DNA of 64,000 bases from Sporothrix humicola (taxonomy: Eukaryota > Ascomycota > Sordariomycetes > Ophiostomatales > Ophiostomataceae): contig WNYE01000082.1 of the NCBI GenBank assembly GCA_021396245.1, positions 124,001 through 188,000 on the forward strand, given 5' to 3'. The position numbers were made by a program, and so were the translations under genes. Shown here one piece after another: positions 19,401 to 31,163 of this stretch. Position 1 is the first letter of the stretch; every line of letters begins with the position of its first letter. The notes beneath the pieces were generated by a model. The model ran no database searches and was not told the DNA's origin. It saw nothing but the letters and a program-made list of their open reading frames with translations.

Positions 19401-21331
19401 ATGCCGTCCAGCACAGCCAAGAGACCCATCCGCATCGCCGGTGCCTCTGGCGGTTTCACCGACCGTCAGCGTGCCATTCACGATCTCGCCAAGAACTGCA
19501 ATGTCGACGTCATTGTCGGTGGTAAGTCTGAACAAGACCAAGATGGTAGACGAAATTAATATAACGAGTGCCGCCCGACCATACTGACAACTCCACTCCA
19601 GACTGGATGTCTGAGTGCACCATGACCATCCACGGTGCCCTCAAGGTCGCCCGCCAGGGCAAGGAGGACCAGGGCCCCGGCCTGTTCGACCCCTGCTTCA
19701 TGGGCAGCCTGACCCCCGGTCTGCCTGTCCTGCAGGCCAACGGCGTCAAGCTGGCCGTCAACGCTGGTGCCTCCGATGCCGAGCTGCTGGCCCGCGAGGT
19801 CAAGGCCAAGATCAACGAGCTGGGCCTGACCCTTAAGGTCGCCTGGATCGAGGGTGACGAGGTCACTGCTCAGGTCAACGAGCTCCGCGCCAAGGGCGAG
19901 AAGTTCACCAACCTCGATACCGGCAAGGACCTTGTCGACTGGGGCTACGAGCCCATCTACGCACAGTGCTACCTCGGTGGCCTGGGTATTGCAGAGGCCT
20001 TCCGCGCCGGCGCCGACATCGTTATTTGCGGCCGTGTTGCCGACGCTGCCCCAACTATTGGTGCCGCTGCCTGGTGGCACGGCTGGGACCGCAGCGACCT
20101 CGACGCCCTTGCTGGCTCGCTCATGGCCGGTCATCTGATCGAGTGCTCTGCCTACGTTACTGGTGGTTACTACTCTGCCTTCAAGGACCTGTTTGACGGT
20201 TGCGAGAACCTCGGCTTCCCCATTGCTGCCGTCGAGGCAAACGGCGAGACCGTGCTGACCAAGGAGGCCAACACGGGCGGTGAGGTGTCTGTTGGCACCG
20301 TGACCTCGCAGCTGGTCTACGAGATCCAGGGCCCTCTCTACTACAACTCAGATGTGACCGCCAACATCGAGGGCATCAAGTTCACACAGACCGGCAAGGA
20401 CGAGGTCCGCATGACCGGTGTTAAGGGCCTGCCGCCACCGCCGACCACCAAGGTCGGCCTTACCGCCCAGGGTGGCTACCAGGCCGAGTTCCACTACCTG
20501 TTTGTCGGTCTGGATATCGAGAAGAAGGCCGAGTGGACCGAGAAGCAGATCCGCTACGCCATGGGCAAGAACATTGAGAAGTTATCGTGCCTCAAGTTCC
20601 AGCTCGTCGGCTCGGTCCCCGAGAACCCGGACAACCAAAACTCGGCCACCGCCGACTTCCGTGTCTTTGTCCAGACCAAGGACCCCTCCGTGCTCGGCCT
20701 CGGCAACATGACCGGCCCCAACTTCACCCGCTGGTGCATGGAGAACTTCCTGCAGAGCGCCCCCGGTGCCACCATCGTTCCCGACCAGCGCCAGGCCGCC
20801 CCCAAGAGCATCTACGAGTACTGGGTCGCCCTGCTTCCCCAGGAGGTCGTCAAGCACCGCGCCGTCCTCGAGTGGAACAACCAGGTCATCGACATCCCCG
20901 CCCCTAAGATCACTCAGGTCTACGGCCGCCGCCAGAACTCGTACGAGACCGAGGCTCCCGTCGACCTGTCGACCTTTGGTCCCACCACCCGCGGTCCCCT
21001 GGGCTGGGTCGTGCTCGGCCGCTCTGGTGACAAGGCCAGCGATGCCAACATTGGTCTCTTTGTTCGCCATGACGACGAGTGGGACTGGCTCCGCAGCCTG
21101 CTGACCAAGGAGAAGTTCATTGAGCTGCTGGCCAAGGAGTACCTCGGCCACGGCCTCGACCGCTTCGAGATGCCCAACCTGCGCACCGTCCACTTCCTGC
21201 TCAAGGACCACCTCGACCGTGGCTTCAACTCGACCTCGTCGCTCGACGGCCTCGGCAAGAACCTCTGCGAGTTCATCCGCTGCCGCCACGTCGATATCCC
21301 CGACAAGTTCCTGGCCCGCGGCAAGGTCTAA
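19401..21331 (+). CDS. AtuA-like (DUF1446) protein
   Basis: Exons 19401-19521 and 19602-21331 give 616 residues. The 80-base intron (GTAAGT to CTCCACTCCAG) splits a Gly/Asp codon so that IVGDWMSECTMTIHG reads through. The N-terminal two thirds match the acyclic terpene utilisation AtuA family: IRIAGASGGFTDRQ near residue 10, then CYLGGLGIAEAFRAGADIVI, then CGRVADAAPTIGAAAW. The last 110 residues (LGRSGDKASDANIGLF onwards) form the small C-terminal domain often fused to it. Bacterial AtuA takes part in citronellol/geraniol breakdown; the fungal role is not established. Codon use is strongly biased to C-ending codons, which suggests high expression. It is intracellular by lack of a signal peptide. 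Length is normal for the two-domain fungal form. Confidence 0.93.
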
Positions 21332-22247
21332 ACGGATCGTGGGAAAGGCAAGACAAAATAAGAAAGAAAATAAAGGAAAAGAAAAGCCACGGAACTTTTG
21401 GTCGGAAGCAATGTATATTTTGTCCATAGTCGCGACTTGTTATGTTTATAGTTGAAAACGATCTTCCTCACGAAGAAGACGACCAAATTGATATCACGTT
21501 TTTATGTCTTGAAACTCAAAAATCATTTGCTTGCAACAATAAGTGTTTGGAATTGGTTCTCTGAAGAAAGTGCCTTTCTACTTTGACGACTCCTATAATA
21601 CTCGGAAATCAGACGTTGAAATGCTAAAACAGGATATGCCTTACAGGGTGAAGAAAAGGAGACAGAACAAAAGCACTGGTTGAAAAGGCAGCAGAACTTT
21701 GAAGTTGAGACTCGAATAAAGATAATGAAAAGGGGTACTGGGTAGAAAGAACAGGAAAGAAAAACGTCTTCCACTGCAAAGATTGCCTTTGAAAACACCA
21801 AGCAAGCCAAAGCGTCCAATATTCTCCATGTTGATACACGAACGGGTTACCGAAAGGAAAGAATCAAGAGAAGAAACACAAACCTCGCCACCTAGAAATA
21901 AAGTCGGGAAGGACAAAATCACGGAGAGACGCAGAAAACAGAGGAAAGTTGAAAAGTTGAAAATCAACAAGCAGGAATCAGAAGAACTTGAGAGAGCAGA
22001 AATCAAAATCAGAAATAAAAAATCAAAATACTCCAATCCCTTTTGCCTCACCCTTTTCCCAAGGTCCAAGCCAAAAGTAACAGAACAATCAAAAGCAGGT
22101 AAAAAATACACCCTTGAAAGAATAAGTACGCCAAGCTGCCCAAATAAGACAGAAAAAAGAAAGAAGAAATAATAATAAGAAATAAGGAAAACAGCAGAAA
22201 AGGAGAAAAAATCGAAAAAGCAATTTCACAATTAACAATTAAGACGG
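21332..22247. other. Convergent 3' region, A/G-rich on the plus strand
   Basis: Separates the AtuA-like gene (plus) from the forkhead gene (minus). From about 21640 to 22210 the plus strand is strongly purine-rich, so transcripts of the forkhead gene would carry a long pyrimidine-rich 3' tail. No coding region is supported. Confidence 0.55.
21369..21374 (+). terminator. Poly(A) signal of the AtuA-like gene
   Basis: AATAAA 38 bases after the stop codon, within an A-rich stretch. Confidence 0.45.
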
Positions 22248-24853
22248 TCATGGTTTGCCGTTCATTGCCGTTGCAACAGGCAGGCCGTGTCGAACCGGAG
22301 CGTGGTAGGAGCCGATGCTTTGGAATCCCCTGATAAGGAAAAGTTAGTAATCAAAAAAGAGAACGCACAACATACACTCCTGTGGACTGGAACATGAACA
22401 TACTTAGATAGGTCAAAACCACCGTCTTCTTCCACTTCTGGCAGAGCTGGTGCTGGTACAGGTGCTGGCGCTGGTGGTGCCTCGGGTTCAGGGGGCACCT
22501 CCGTCGCATCGCTAGCAGGCACTTCGTCCCTGGCCTCTTTTGACAAGCTTCGTGCAGGGCGCGTTGGGCTGGAAATGGGAGACTTAATCCCAGATCGCTT
22601 CACAGGGGGCGGGCTGCTGCTGGCCGGCATGGCAACAGAGCTGCTCACTCCGCTGCTAAGACCAAGCGCCTTGGACGGGCTGAAATCAAAAGAGGCTGGT
22701 GGCTTCAATGGCGTGCTACCAATGTCGGCGTACTTCCAAAATGGGGCGGGGGAACTTGTCGGCATGTGTTGGCTGGGCCGCTGGAGGGTGCTCGGGGGGT
22801 TCAACTTAAGTTCCACCCGGTGCGGCGCTGGCGTCACGAAAGACGAGCTGATGTCATCTTGGAGGAACGTGGACGTCAGTGTTGGCGACCGGGGGATGAC
22901 TGGATCGGGAGCTGTGCCGCTGGCTGAGGCATCATTAGTAGCTGCCCCGCCGAGGATGGATGTGCTGTTTTTGGCTTTACTTGCAGCTGCGCCTCTACGG
23001 TAACGAGGCAAGGGGCTTCCGTCCGACGACGCAGGCGCCTCATCCGGGAGGAGGCGGCGCGAGCTGCGGTCGGGAGTCATATGCATGTCACGGAGACTTG
23101 AGCGGGGTTGCGGCGAGCCGGTCGGAGAGACACGGCGCTTGCGGGCAGATCCTTGGTCCTTAGCGGCCATATCGCGGGGGCCTTGGTTGACGTAATTCAG
23201 CTGGCTAGGGGATGACGGGTTCGAAGAGCCACGGTGGCCGCCGCGACCGCCCCGGTAGGCGGTGCGCACCATCTCGTCCTTGTACTCGGGCAGAATGTAC
23301 CATTTCATGCCTTTTCCGGGTTCTTCGGTAGACCTAGCTACCTTCTCGAAGGCCTTGTTCAAGGACAGATTATGGCGAATGGAGTTCTAAAACAAAAACA
23401 CACTCGATTAGCACACACAGCAAAAAACAAGATACGCAAGAAAATGCGTGGATATGCAAGCAAAAGAGCGACAGCATCGAGGAGGTAGGGACTGGTGCTG
23501 GGGGCGGGGAGATTGATAATCTTAAAAAGCTGTGCCGGCCTTGGCTTACCTGCCAGCCAGCAGCCTGCTGGTGCTTGTAGTAGGAATAGTTCTCCATGAT
23601 GAAGGTGTAGATGCCGTTCAGGTTCAAACGCCCCTCCGCGGTGTTCATAATCGCCTGGGTAATCATCTGGGCGTACGAGTACTGCGGCTTCAGGTTCTTG
23701 TTCTCGTCCAAGCTCAAATCGATATCGGTGGGGTGCGTGATCACTGTCGGGATGTCACGGAACTGTGGTGACTTGAGGTGCGATCCGGGAACCGAGGTAC
23801 GGCTCCGAGCCGATGGCGGTGTTCCAGGGCGCTTGTAGTCTGGCGGTGCAGGTGCAATCGCCTGCGGCGTTGGCTGACCACGGGGAAGCGTGCTGCGTAT
23901 TGTGGAGCCACCATGAGGCGACGATTCAAGGCCAGCGCCGACAGGTGTCGTGGCGCGTAGCTTGTGCCGGAGAAGCGCGTCGTCGTGCAGACCAGGCTCA
24001 GCCTTGGGCAGGCCGGCGCGCTGCAGGTAGACGTCGTGGATGTGCAGTGGGCTGGTCTCAAGTGGCAGAACAAACATCATCTCGATGCCGCCGATGTCGA
24101 TCACATCACCACTCTCGAGCGGCTTGGACTGGCCGAGGCGCCATTGTGCGGTATTGATCTTGATTCCATTGCGGCCCTTGACATTGAGGAACCACTTCTC
24201 ACTCTTGGTGTTGAAGGCAATCTGGGCATGTTGACGCGAGACCATCTTGCTGGGACCAAGGTCGATGTGGACAAAGTCGGGGTCGGCCTCTGGGTCGTAG
24301 CTTGGCGGATACTCTGGTGCTGGCTCAGGAGTGCGACCAATGTTGATCGTAAGCTTTGTAACGTAGAATGTCCAGTCTTGTGCCGCAATCTTTGCGTAAG
24401 CCTGGACGCCTTCCTTGTTTGCTTCGTGTATCGCGTTTGAGTGGTCCTTGCTGGCTCTTAGGTCGTCGTTGGGGGCAAGGAGATGTTGCGTAACGCGAGC
24501 GACAATCTGGGTCTCGTCGGCGGGATTCACGGCGGAATTATCGGCGAGGAGGCTGGAAGTCTCTTCTTCGGGACCATCGTGAGGTGATTCATCGGTCTGG
24601 ACACGAAACGACACGGGTCAGCAACGCGAAACAAACAGCGCGTATAGTGGCGCAAACGGGGGTTTGAACCCGAAACGCGATGATGGCGACATCCGTTCAT
24701 CCCGAACGAAAATCGAAAAGAATCTAAAAGGCTTACCTGCTTTCTGCGCTTGGCAGGCCGTGTCGGCGACGAGTCTTCGGGTTGGTCGGAGACGGAGTCC
24801 TTTCGCCACGAATTGCGGCGAGCCCGCTGTGATGATCTGCGCGGTGTCGGCAT
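22248..24853 (-). CDS. FHA-forkhead transcription factor (Fkh1/Fkh2 type)
   Basis: Four exons in gene order: 24853-24737, 24596-23550, 23386-22404 and 22329-22248, giving 742 residues. Introns of 140, 163 and 74 bases have GTAAGC or GTATGT donors and CAG/TAG acceptors. Residues about 111-214 are an FHA domain (INIGRTPE, then SRQHAQIAFN and GRNGIKIN), a phosphothreonine-binding module. Residues about 340-435 are the forkhead domain, whose recognition helix NSIRHNLSLNKAF starts exactly at exon 3. The tail is Pro/Ser-rich. The last exon replaces an unlikely read-through end with KGFQSIGSYHAPVRHG. Homologues control G2/M genes and morphogenesis in fungi. An Arg-rich N-terminus (MPTPRRSSQRARRNS, PAKRRKQ) looks like a nuclear signal. 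Confidence 0.95.
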
Positions 24854-27850
24854 TGTGAAGGAGGAAAAGGAAACGGGCGCGACGGCTCAAAACGGCGAGT
24901 GTTCCAGGACCATGCACGGGTCGGCAGCAATGGGATCCGGATTCGAGCCTTCGTGTTTTCGACTATTCAAAGTCGAATTCGAGTTCGATTTCGATTGCGA
25001 AAAGTCGCGAGAGGGGGTGGAAGGAGAAAACTTCTTCAACGGGCGAGATGCGACGCGACGCAAATCGAGCTGATGGACGCACGAGAATGTTAGAAAAGGG
25101 TCAAAGAAACTAGGAACGAAAGCCAAAAGGTTTCGCGTGGTGTGGTCGATGGAAAAGTAATGTCGAGTGGCGGCGGCAGGGAGATGGAAAAGAGAGATGG
25201 AAGAGGATAAAGATAAAAAATGCGAAGGGCGCGATTAGGTGTTGTTAGGGTGGCTGGTGTGGGCAAAAAAAAAGTCGAGTTCCAAAGTCAATATTGATTT
25301 TCGAGCTCCACGAAGCTGTCAAAAAATACGGATTACTGGAGCCTTTTTCTGCGCGTAACCTCCAGCACACCAAACAACAATAGACGCAATTCGAGTGACG
25401 AACTTACTGACAAAAATGTCAAACAACACACAGAAGCAAAAAGTAGAAATCGATGAAGCTCCGTACGTCGCACTTCGTAGGTTATTCGCTCGCGGGGCTG
25501 CCAATGTGGTGAAATCGCTGGATAATTTAATCGGCTGGCTGGTCCTTTGCGAAACCCAAAAAGACACAGCGACGACAGGGGGAATCAACGAGGAAGAGGA
25601 GAAAAGGGCGAAAAAGGAACGAGAAAAAATAAGAGGCTAGTCCAATGCGACGAGAAATAAAAATGGTAGGTCGTAGGGGGGAAGGTGACTGGGGACAGAT
25701 GTGGGTAATTTAGTGGATGGGCGATCCTGGTGTGCTGCAGGACAGTACAGGGTTGGTGGTTGGCAATGTTTGGTGATTATTGATGATGGCCATGAGAAAG
25801 GAGAGATGGGAAGATGGAGAGGATGAGAAAACAACAAAACGACGAGAAGTTGGGGGAATGTTGGGGAGGGAGGAAAAGGAAGAGAGGAGTGAGGACGGTG
25901 CGAGAAGGAAAGACAGGAAGGAAGAGAGGGGAAAAGGGGACGCGAAAAGGCAGACAATGGTCGTAAAAGGAAGCCGTGGTGAGTCGCAGTTGCTCTTTTG
26001 GCATTTGTTTAGTTTAATTGATGACAATGCGAACGGCTCCTTTTTGCGTTTTGGCGGTGGCCGTCGATCGCGCTTGCTCTGTGTGCTCTTTAATTTTCGC
26101 GTCACAGCCAAATGTCGTCCTTATTTCTTAGGTCGGTCCTTCTCAGCTACTGCAAGGCGCTGTAGGCGTTCTGGGCGTTCTTGCGCGGGCCTTTCAGGCC
26201 TTAGTCCCCTTACGGAAAGCGCATTACAGGTATTACGGCAGGTGGCGGCCTCGACAAAAGCGACAGAGACAAAAAGAATGGGGAAGTCGCGCGTGGGTAC
26301 ATCGTAATGGTGAAGTTGCTGGAAATGTGAGCAGGAAGGTACGCGAACACGACATTGTGATTGTTCCCTCTGATTGGCCAGTGCGCGCCTGCCGAACCCC
26401 GCAGCCAAAAAGGGATAAAAATAAATAAAACACTGCAAAAAGGTGTCTCTGGTCGTTAATTAAAGCGCAATGGCGGGCGGCGCCCACAGTGAGAAAAAGC
26501 AGTCTGTAGTCTCACCTTAAACGCATCCGGCCAGTCGCAAGCAATACATTCAACATTTCAATTCCACCAGTATTTATCTGTGCAAGGACCCCCATAGGAT
26601 AATTACAAAAGACTTGCACCTTGCTTCGTACTTTGTTCGCAGGGCGAACTGATGCGCAAAAAGGGAAGGACCAAGTCTGGGCAGCGAGGGACAGCCATTC
26701 CGGCAGTAAGGGAAGGAGCGAAGAAGGTGCGCCGGACTGGCCGTAAGTAAATACAAAAAAGCTACTTGTAAAAAGTAAATACGGAAAGAGCGATCGTGAC
26801 AAGGCGACTGATGACAGTACAGGTGACGAAATGCAGGCAAGTGCATGCTGGTGGCAGATTAGTGGTGCAAGAGACGAGGTACTAAGTCATATTAGTAGTG
26901 CCTGTCATGGCCCCCGCCGCAAAAGGACAGAGTCGCAGATGTTTTGGGTAGCCGCGATGGAGCGTGTTTACTCAGCTCCAACGTCGGATGTTGGCGAACA
27001 AAACACCAAAACAACAGCGACCAATTGCGATACACGAATCAAAGGTCATCCGTCCGTTTTTACTACGCTGTATTGGCGACGAACTCACAAACAAAACTAG
27101 ACCACGCAGACCACACAATTGCCCAGCCGGGAGCTTCCGCCGGTTTGAGTAGGGGGAATGCCCAGAAAATATCCCAGGCATCCCAGATAATCCCAAATAT
27201 CCGAAGATGTAGGTGGAATCTGCAATAAGTCAAAAACCACCAAGCCATCACGCACAGGGTAATACTCCTTAGTCTCAGGTCCGAAAGGGCTGTCCCAATT
27301 CGGTACTGTGTCTCTGACGAGCGTGGAGTGGCGCATGGAATGTGGAGGGCAAAATTAAAATGACGAGCAGAATAAACATGCAGCTTGTCATAAAGAGTCG
27401 TATCAGGAAATTGAAAAGATGCTTGAAAAGACAGGTCAAAATATCTGAGGTGGGCATAAAGTGGAATACGCCGTATTTGTTGACATTGAGCCTTGGACGA
27501 ACAAAGGCAGCAGCTCTTGGCATCGTGGGAACAAAGAAGAGCGTTTCTCATGTGAGTCGATTGTAGAATCTTTGTGCAACAAATGAGGGGCAGAGCGGAA
27601 ATCAAGCAGAAAGCAGGGAAGAGCCTGCAAGTAAAAAGCAGATCGTCATGGTAGCTCAAAATGTGGGAAAGAAAAGAAGAGTGTTTCGTAAATTCCAATC
27701 TGGTAGTAAAGAGTTAAACATGCAAAAAAGAGCTTTCGGCAAGCTCGATGTAATAGTAAAGGTATCCAAGCAATGAGGCATAAACGGCTGTAAAGAGAGC
27801 AAACAAACATAAGCGGGCATTAACAACAAAGATATCCCTGAAGTGATGGC
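24854..27850. other. Long upstream region of the forkhead gene
   Basis: Both neighbours are on the minus strand. In that sense there is a CT-rich tract at 25960-25800 and a possible leader intron from 25407 (GTAAGT) to 25070 (TTCTAACATTC, then CATCAG), 338 bases. If real, the gene has a leader of about 1 kb. Short frames at 26950-27560 on both strands have no recognisable features. The right end is the 3' flank of the gene ending at 27851. Confidence 0.45.
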
Positions 27851-28684
27851 CTACCGCTTTGGGGGAGGGTCCTGGGGAGTTGCGGGCTGATAAAGAGCGC
27901 GCTGTCCGTCTGGAATTGGCGAGGGCGAGGGCGAGTATCGCTTCTTGGTCTTCTTGGGTGGCAGCGGCTGCATGCCAAACAGCTCGAGGACGGGGTTGAA
28001 GTCGATAATGTCCTCGGACGCAACGGGGACGTGGACCCAGCGAATGCCGCCGGCCACGTCGACGGCAAAGGCGCCGCCCATCTGCCACTTGTTGCCGTTG
28101 GGCGACGAACCGGGAGCAGACGAGCCTGTGCCGGGAGCCGACTCGGTCGATTCTGCAGTCGTCGAGGTAGACGCTTCCGGCTTCGGCACCTTTCTGTGGC
28201 CGCCCCATGCACGGCTCCAGATGCCCTCGTCACGGCCCAGAGCATATGTTGCATACAAGGCGCGCGGGTTGAACATTTGCCACGAAGTGTTGAGGCCCAG
28301 GCCCCAGCGGGCGTACAAGCTGCGTTCTGGATCGGCAACGACCTCAACCTCCCAAGCACCACCAATATCGGCAACCCAGAGGTCTGTGACTTCACGAGAT
28401 GCCTGCGAGACAGCAATGCACGTCAGTTCCGGGCGGTCTTCGGACAGCGCGGCGAGCGAGCGGAACGTTTTCTCGGCGACTAAATTGTTAGAGGGGGGTG
28501 TAAACCAAACACCTGAATCCATTGCGAACTTACATGGATCGCCACATTGGCGAAGGAAGACGATCAAGACGGGCTTTGTCCGCGGCATGTTGAACTCGGG
28601 CGAAGGCGGTGCCGGGCTGTCCACAACGGGAAGAGGAGCGATCGCAGGCCCAGTGGCCTTGGCAGCAGGCGTCTGGCTCGCCAT
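27851..28684 (-). CDS. AhpC/TSA-like thioredoxin-fold protein
   Basis: Two exons, 28684-28534 and 28479-27851, give 259 residues from MASQTPAAKATGP. The 54-base intron (GTAAGT, CTCTAACAATTTAG) is a multiple of three and keeps the frame open, so unspliced reading adds 18 residues by mistake. Spliced, the sequence reads FLRQCGDPFAEKTFRSLAAL, the typical start of the AhpC-TSA_2 group. Then follow a TCIAVSQAS strand, VEVVADPERSLYARWGLG and the GGAFAVDVAGGIRW strand. There is a single Cys at the position of the usual CxxC, so classical dithiol chemistry is doubtful. The C-terminal 40 residues are basic and Pro/Ser-rich. No signal peptide; probably cytosolic or nuclear. Substrate unknown. Confidence 0.88.
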   Translation of the reverse strand: MASQTPAAKATGPAIAPLPVVDSPAPPSPEFNMPRTKPVLIVFLRQCGDPCKFAMDSGVWFTPPSNNLVAEKTFRSLAALSEDRPELTCIAVSQASREVTDLWVADIGGAWEVEVVADPERSLYARWGLGLNTSWQMFNPRALYATYALGRDEGIWSRAWGGHRKVPKPEASTSTTAESTESAPGTGSSAPGSSPNGNKWQMGGAFAVDVAGGIRWVHVPVASEDIIDFNPVLELFGMQPLPPKKTKKRYSPSPSPIPDGQRALYQPATPQDPPPKR

Positions 28685-29279
28685 GGTGGAGTGTGGCCTC
28701 AATCACGACAAAAGAAAGAAGAGCGTGTTGTTCTGGAGAAGTTTGTAAATGAGAATGTGCTGCAGAAAAGGGGAGAGCGGGATCACGTCGACAGTGCCTC
28801 GTAAAGGAAAGAGCGTAAATCACCAGTTCAAGGAAGGCGTGGCAAAATTACCGCCTTGGGGGGCTCTTTTCGCGCATAAACGGTAGGCGCGAATGGCGGG
28901 TTGCACGGCGTGTTTTGGCGGGTGCGAGAAAAAAAATGGCAGTCGCTGATAAGATAAAAGCTCCCCGCTTCGAGAACCAGTGGCAGCTTTCAACATCACT
29001 TTACGTCGAGGCAGAAGGTAAACTTTGTGGGCATTCATGTTCTTGCCTAATTTTCAAAATATTTTTATCCTGTTTGGATCTTTATTTTTTATTTAGCGAT
29101 ATTATTTTTAAAATTTTATTTGTCGCAAATCCTTGACCTTGTCACTACTTTCATTTTCGCAGATATTATTTGCAATTTGTAAGACAACATCTCGGACCTC
29201 AAACTGACAGAAACTCTAACCAAAGCAGAGAACCTACTACACCCACGTCTCACTCCTCGACACAGCTGGCCTCGACACC
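28685..29279. other. Divergent promoter of the thioredoxin-fold and Dml1 genes
   Basis: A 595-base gap between diverging genes; 29040-29130 is A/T-rich. No coding region or clear motif. Confidence 0.55.
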
Positions 29280-31163
29280 ATGCACGAGATTATTACTCTC
29301 CAGCTCGGCCGCCAGAGCAACTATGTGGCGGCCCATTTCTGGAACACACAGGTAAGTAGAAAAGATGATAAGAGTGTCAAAAACGACCCCTCCTCGTTTG
29401 TTTCTAACACCGCCAGGAATCCTACTTTACATATGGCCAGGAGGAACCGTCGCCCGTCGACCATGACATCCACTGGCGCGCGGGCATCGGTGCCGACGGG
29501 TCGGAGACGTTTCTCCCGCGGACGGTCGTCTATGACCGAAAGGGCGGGTTTGGCTCGCTTCGCAAAGTGAACGCTCTCTACGAGGCACAGGAAGAGGCAC
29601 ACAACCAACAGGCATCGGCCATGGACTTGCCATCCAGCCTATGGTCGGGCCGCACCGTTGTCCAGCGCGAGACGCCGATTCTGCCGAGTGCCTACACACA
29701 AAGTTTGGACACTGGTTTGCCGCCGACAGAACCGCTGACGCCGGCGACGGTTCGCTACTGGTCCGACTACAGCCGCGTATACTACCACCCGCGATCGCTG
29801 ATCGAGGTCGGGGACGAGCCGGAAGTGTCGGCGCCTCAGGGAGCGCCAGCAGCCAACGGCACAAGCGGAGACTCTTCAGCAAATGCGGCAACAGCAAAAC
29901 CTCGAGAATACACCTGGGGCGACGGCGAGACGCTGTTTACAGAGCTGGACCGGGAGAACGATCTTCTGGACCGCGATATGCGTCCGTTTGTGGAAGAGGC
30001 CGACCATATGCAGGGGTTCCAGGTGATGGCGAGCGTTGACGACAGCTGGGGCGGTTTTGCGGCAAGATATCTGGAGAGAATGCGCGACGAGTACGGCAAA
30101 GTCGATATCTGGCTTTGGGCGCTTCAACAGCCAGCCGGAAGACTTCCGAGGGTAAGCATCCTCTTAACTTTGATGTTATTTAAGGACACATACTGACACA
30201 GTCTAGGAAAAACGGATTACTCGCCTGGCGAACAAGGCCCGGACGCTCGTCGAAGCTTACAGCCAGGCATCGCTCGTGATCCCGCTCGCCATGCCTTCAA
30301 TGCCTCTCAAGTCGGTGCTGCCAAACACATTTGACCCGTCCTCGGCATGGCACACGTCTGCGCTCCTGGCTACGGCCATTGAGTCGGCCACGCTGCCGTC
30401 GCGTCTTCGCAAGCTGGGAAGTGGTACGGCCGGCCAAGCAGGCGATTCTATGGCGTATTTGACAGACCTCCTGAATGCTACGGGCAAACAGACGATTGCC
30501 AATCTCCAGATGAGCGTTGTGCAGCCGTGGAAGCAGGTCAAAGAGGACGCACGCGCACGCCGAGAGGCTGCCGGCTTCGACGAGGACGACTATGGTGATG
30601 GCAGTGGCGGAAATGCCTCCAAAATGGACGGCGATCTACAGCTTCCCATCGACTTCGCCCCCCAGGACGAGTCGGTTGTTGTGGCAGGCCGTGCTGGACG
30701 TGGTCGTCGGGGCAAGAAGCCGCGCATGTTTGGCCAGGCCGTCGTGACGAGAGCGACGCCAGGCGATGGTGACGATGGCGACGATGAAAAGGACGAGGGG
30801 GGAGGCGACGATCGCGAACGTGGCGCTGCTCTCGATCGCCGCGAGATGATGCACCGTCGTTTCGCACTCAAACCCGTCAGCCAGCGCTATATTGTGTCCC
30901 TCGGCTTCCCGCTGCTCGACAGCTTTCCCTTCATCTACCAACAAACCTCGGACAGCACGACGTCTATCCCTGTCACCACTGCATTGGCCACTGACCGCGC
31001 CGTTGCCGACCGTATTCAATCGTTGCGCACAACTGTCACAGTCGGTGCGCCATGGGCTATTGGACTCGAGGACCGCGAGGCTCTCGGCAACGACCTGGCC
31101 GGTATGGCTGATGCATACCACGATGGTTGGTCGAGTGGGAGTGACGACGACGACGATGATTGA
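29280..31163 (+). CDS. DML1: Misato/Dml1 tubulin-like mitochondrial inheritance protein
   Basis: Three exons, 29280-29351, 29417-30151 and 30207-31163, give 587 residues. Both introns (65 and 55 bases) are phase 0 with GTAAGT/GTAAGC donors. The N-terminus, MHEIITLQLGRQSNYVAAHF then WNTQESYFTYG, is the Misato segment II tubulin-like signature, which resembles the start of tubulins. It is followed by DHDIHWRAGIGADGSETFLP and YTPR-like material, then an acidic insert (residues about 420-475) and an acidic tail of consecutive Asp. Yeast Dml1 is needed for mitochondrial DNA partition and mitochondrial shape. Cytosolic/mitochondrial surface protein by homology. Confidence 0.94.

Noticed and set aside
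24650..24672. GGGTTCAAACCCC on minus resembling a tRNA T-arm
   Set aside because: The outer stem does not pair and no acceptor, D or anticodon arm can be drawn; it lies inside an intron of the forkhead gene.
27097..27560. Minus-strand frames (one starting MRHSTLVRDTVPNWDSPFGP) that look partly coding
   Set aside because: The frames change without splice signals, no domain is recognised, and the longer overlapping frame lacks an ATG start. Kept only as unresolved intergenic sequence.
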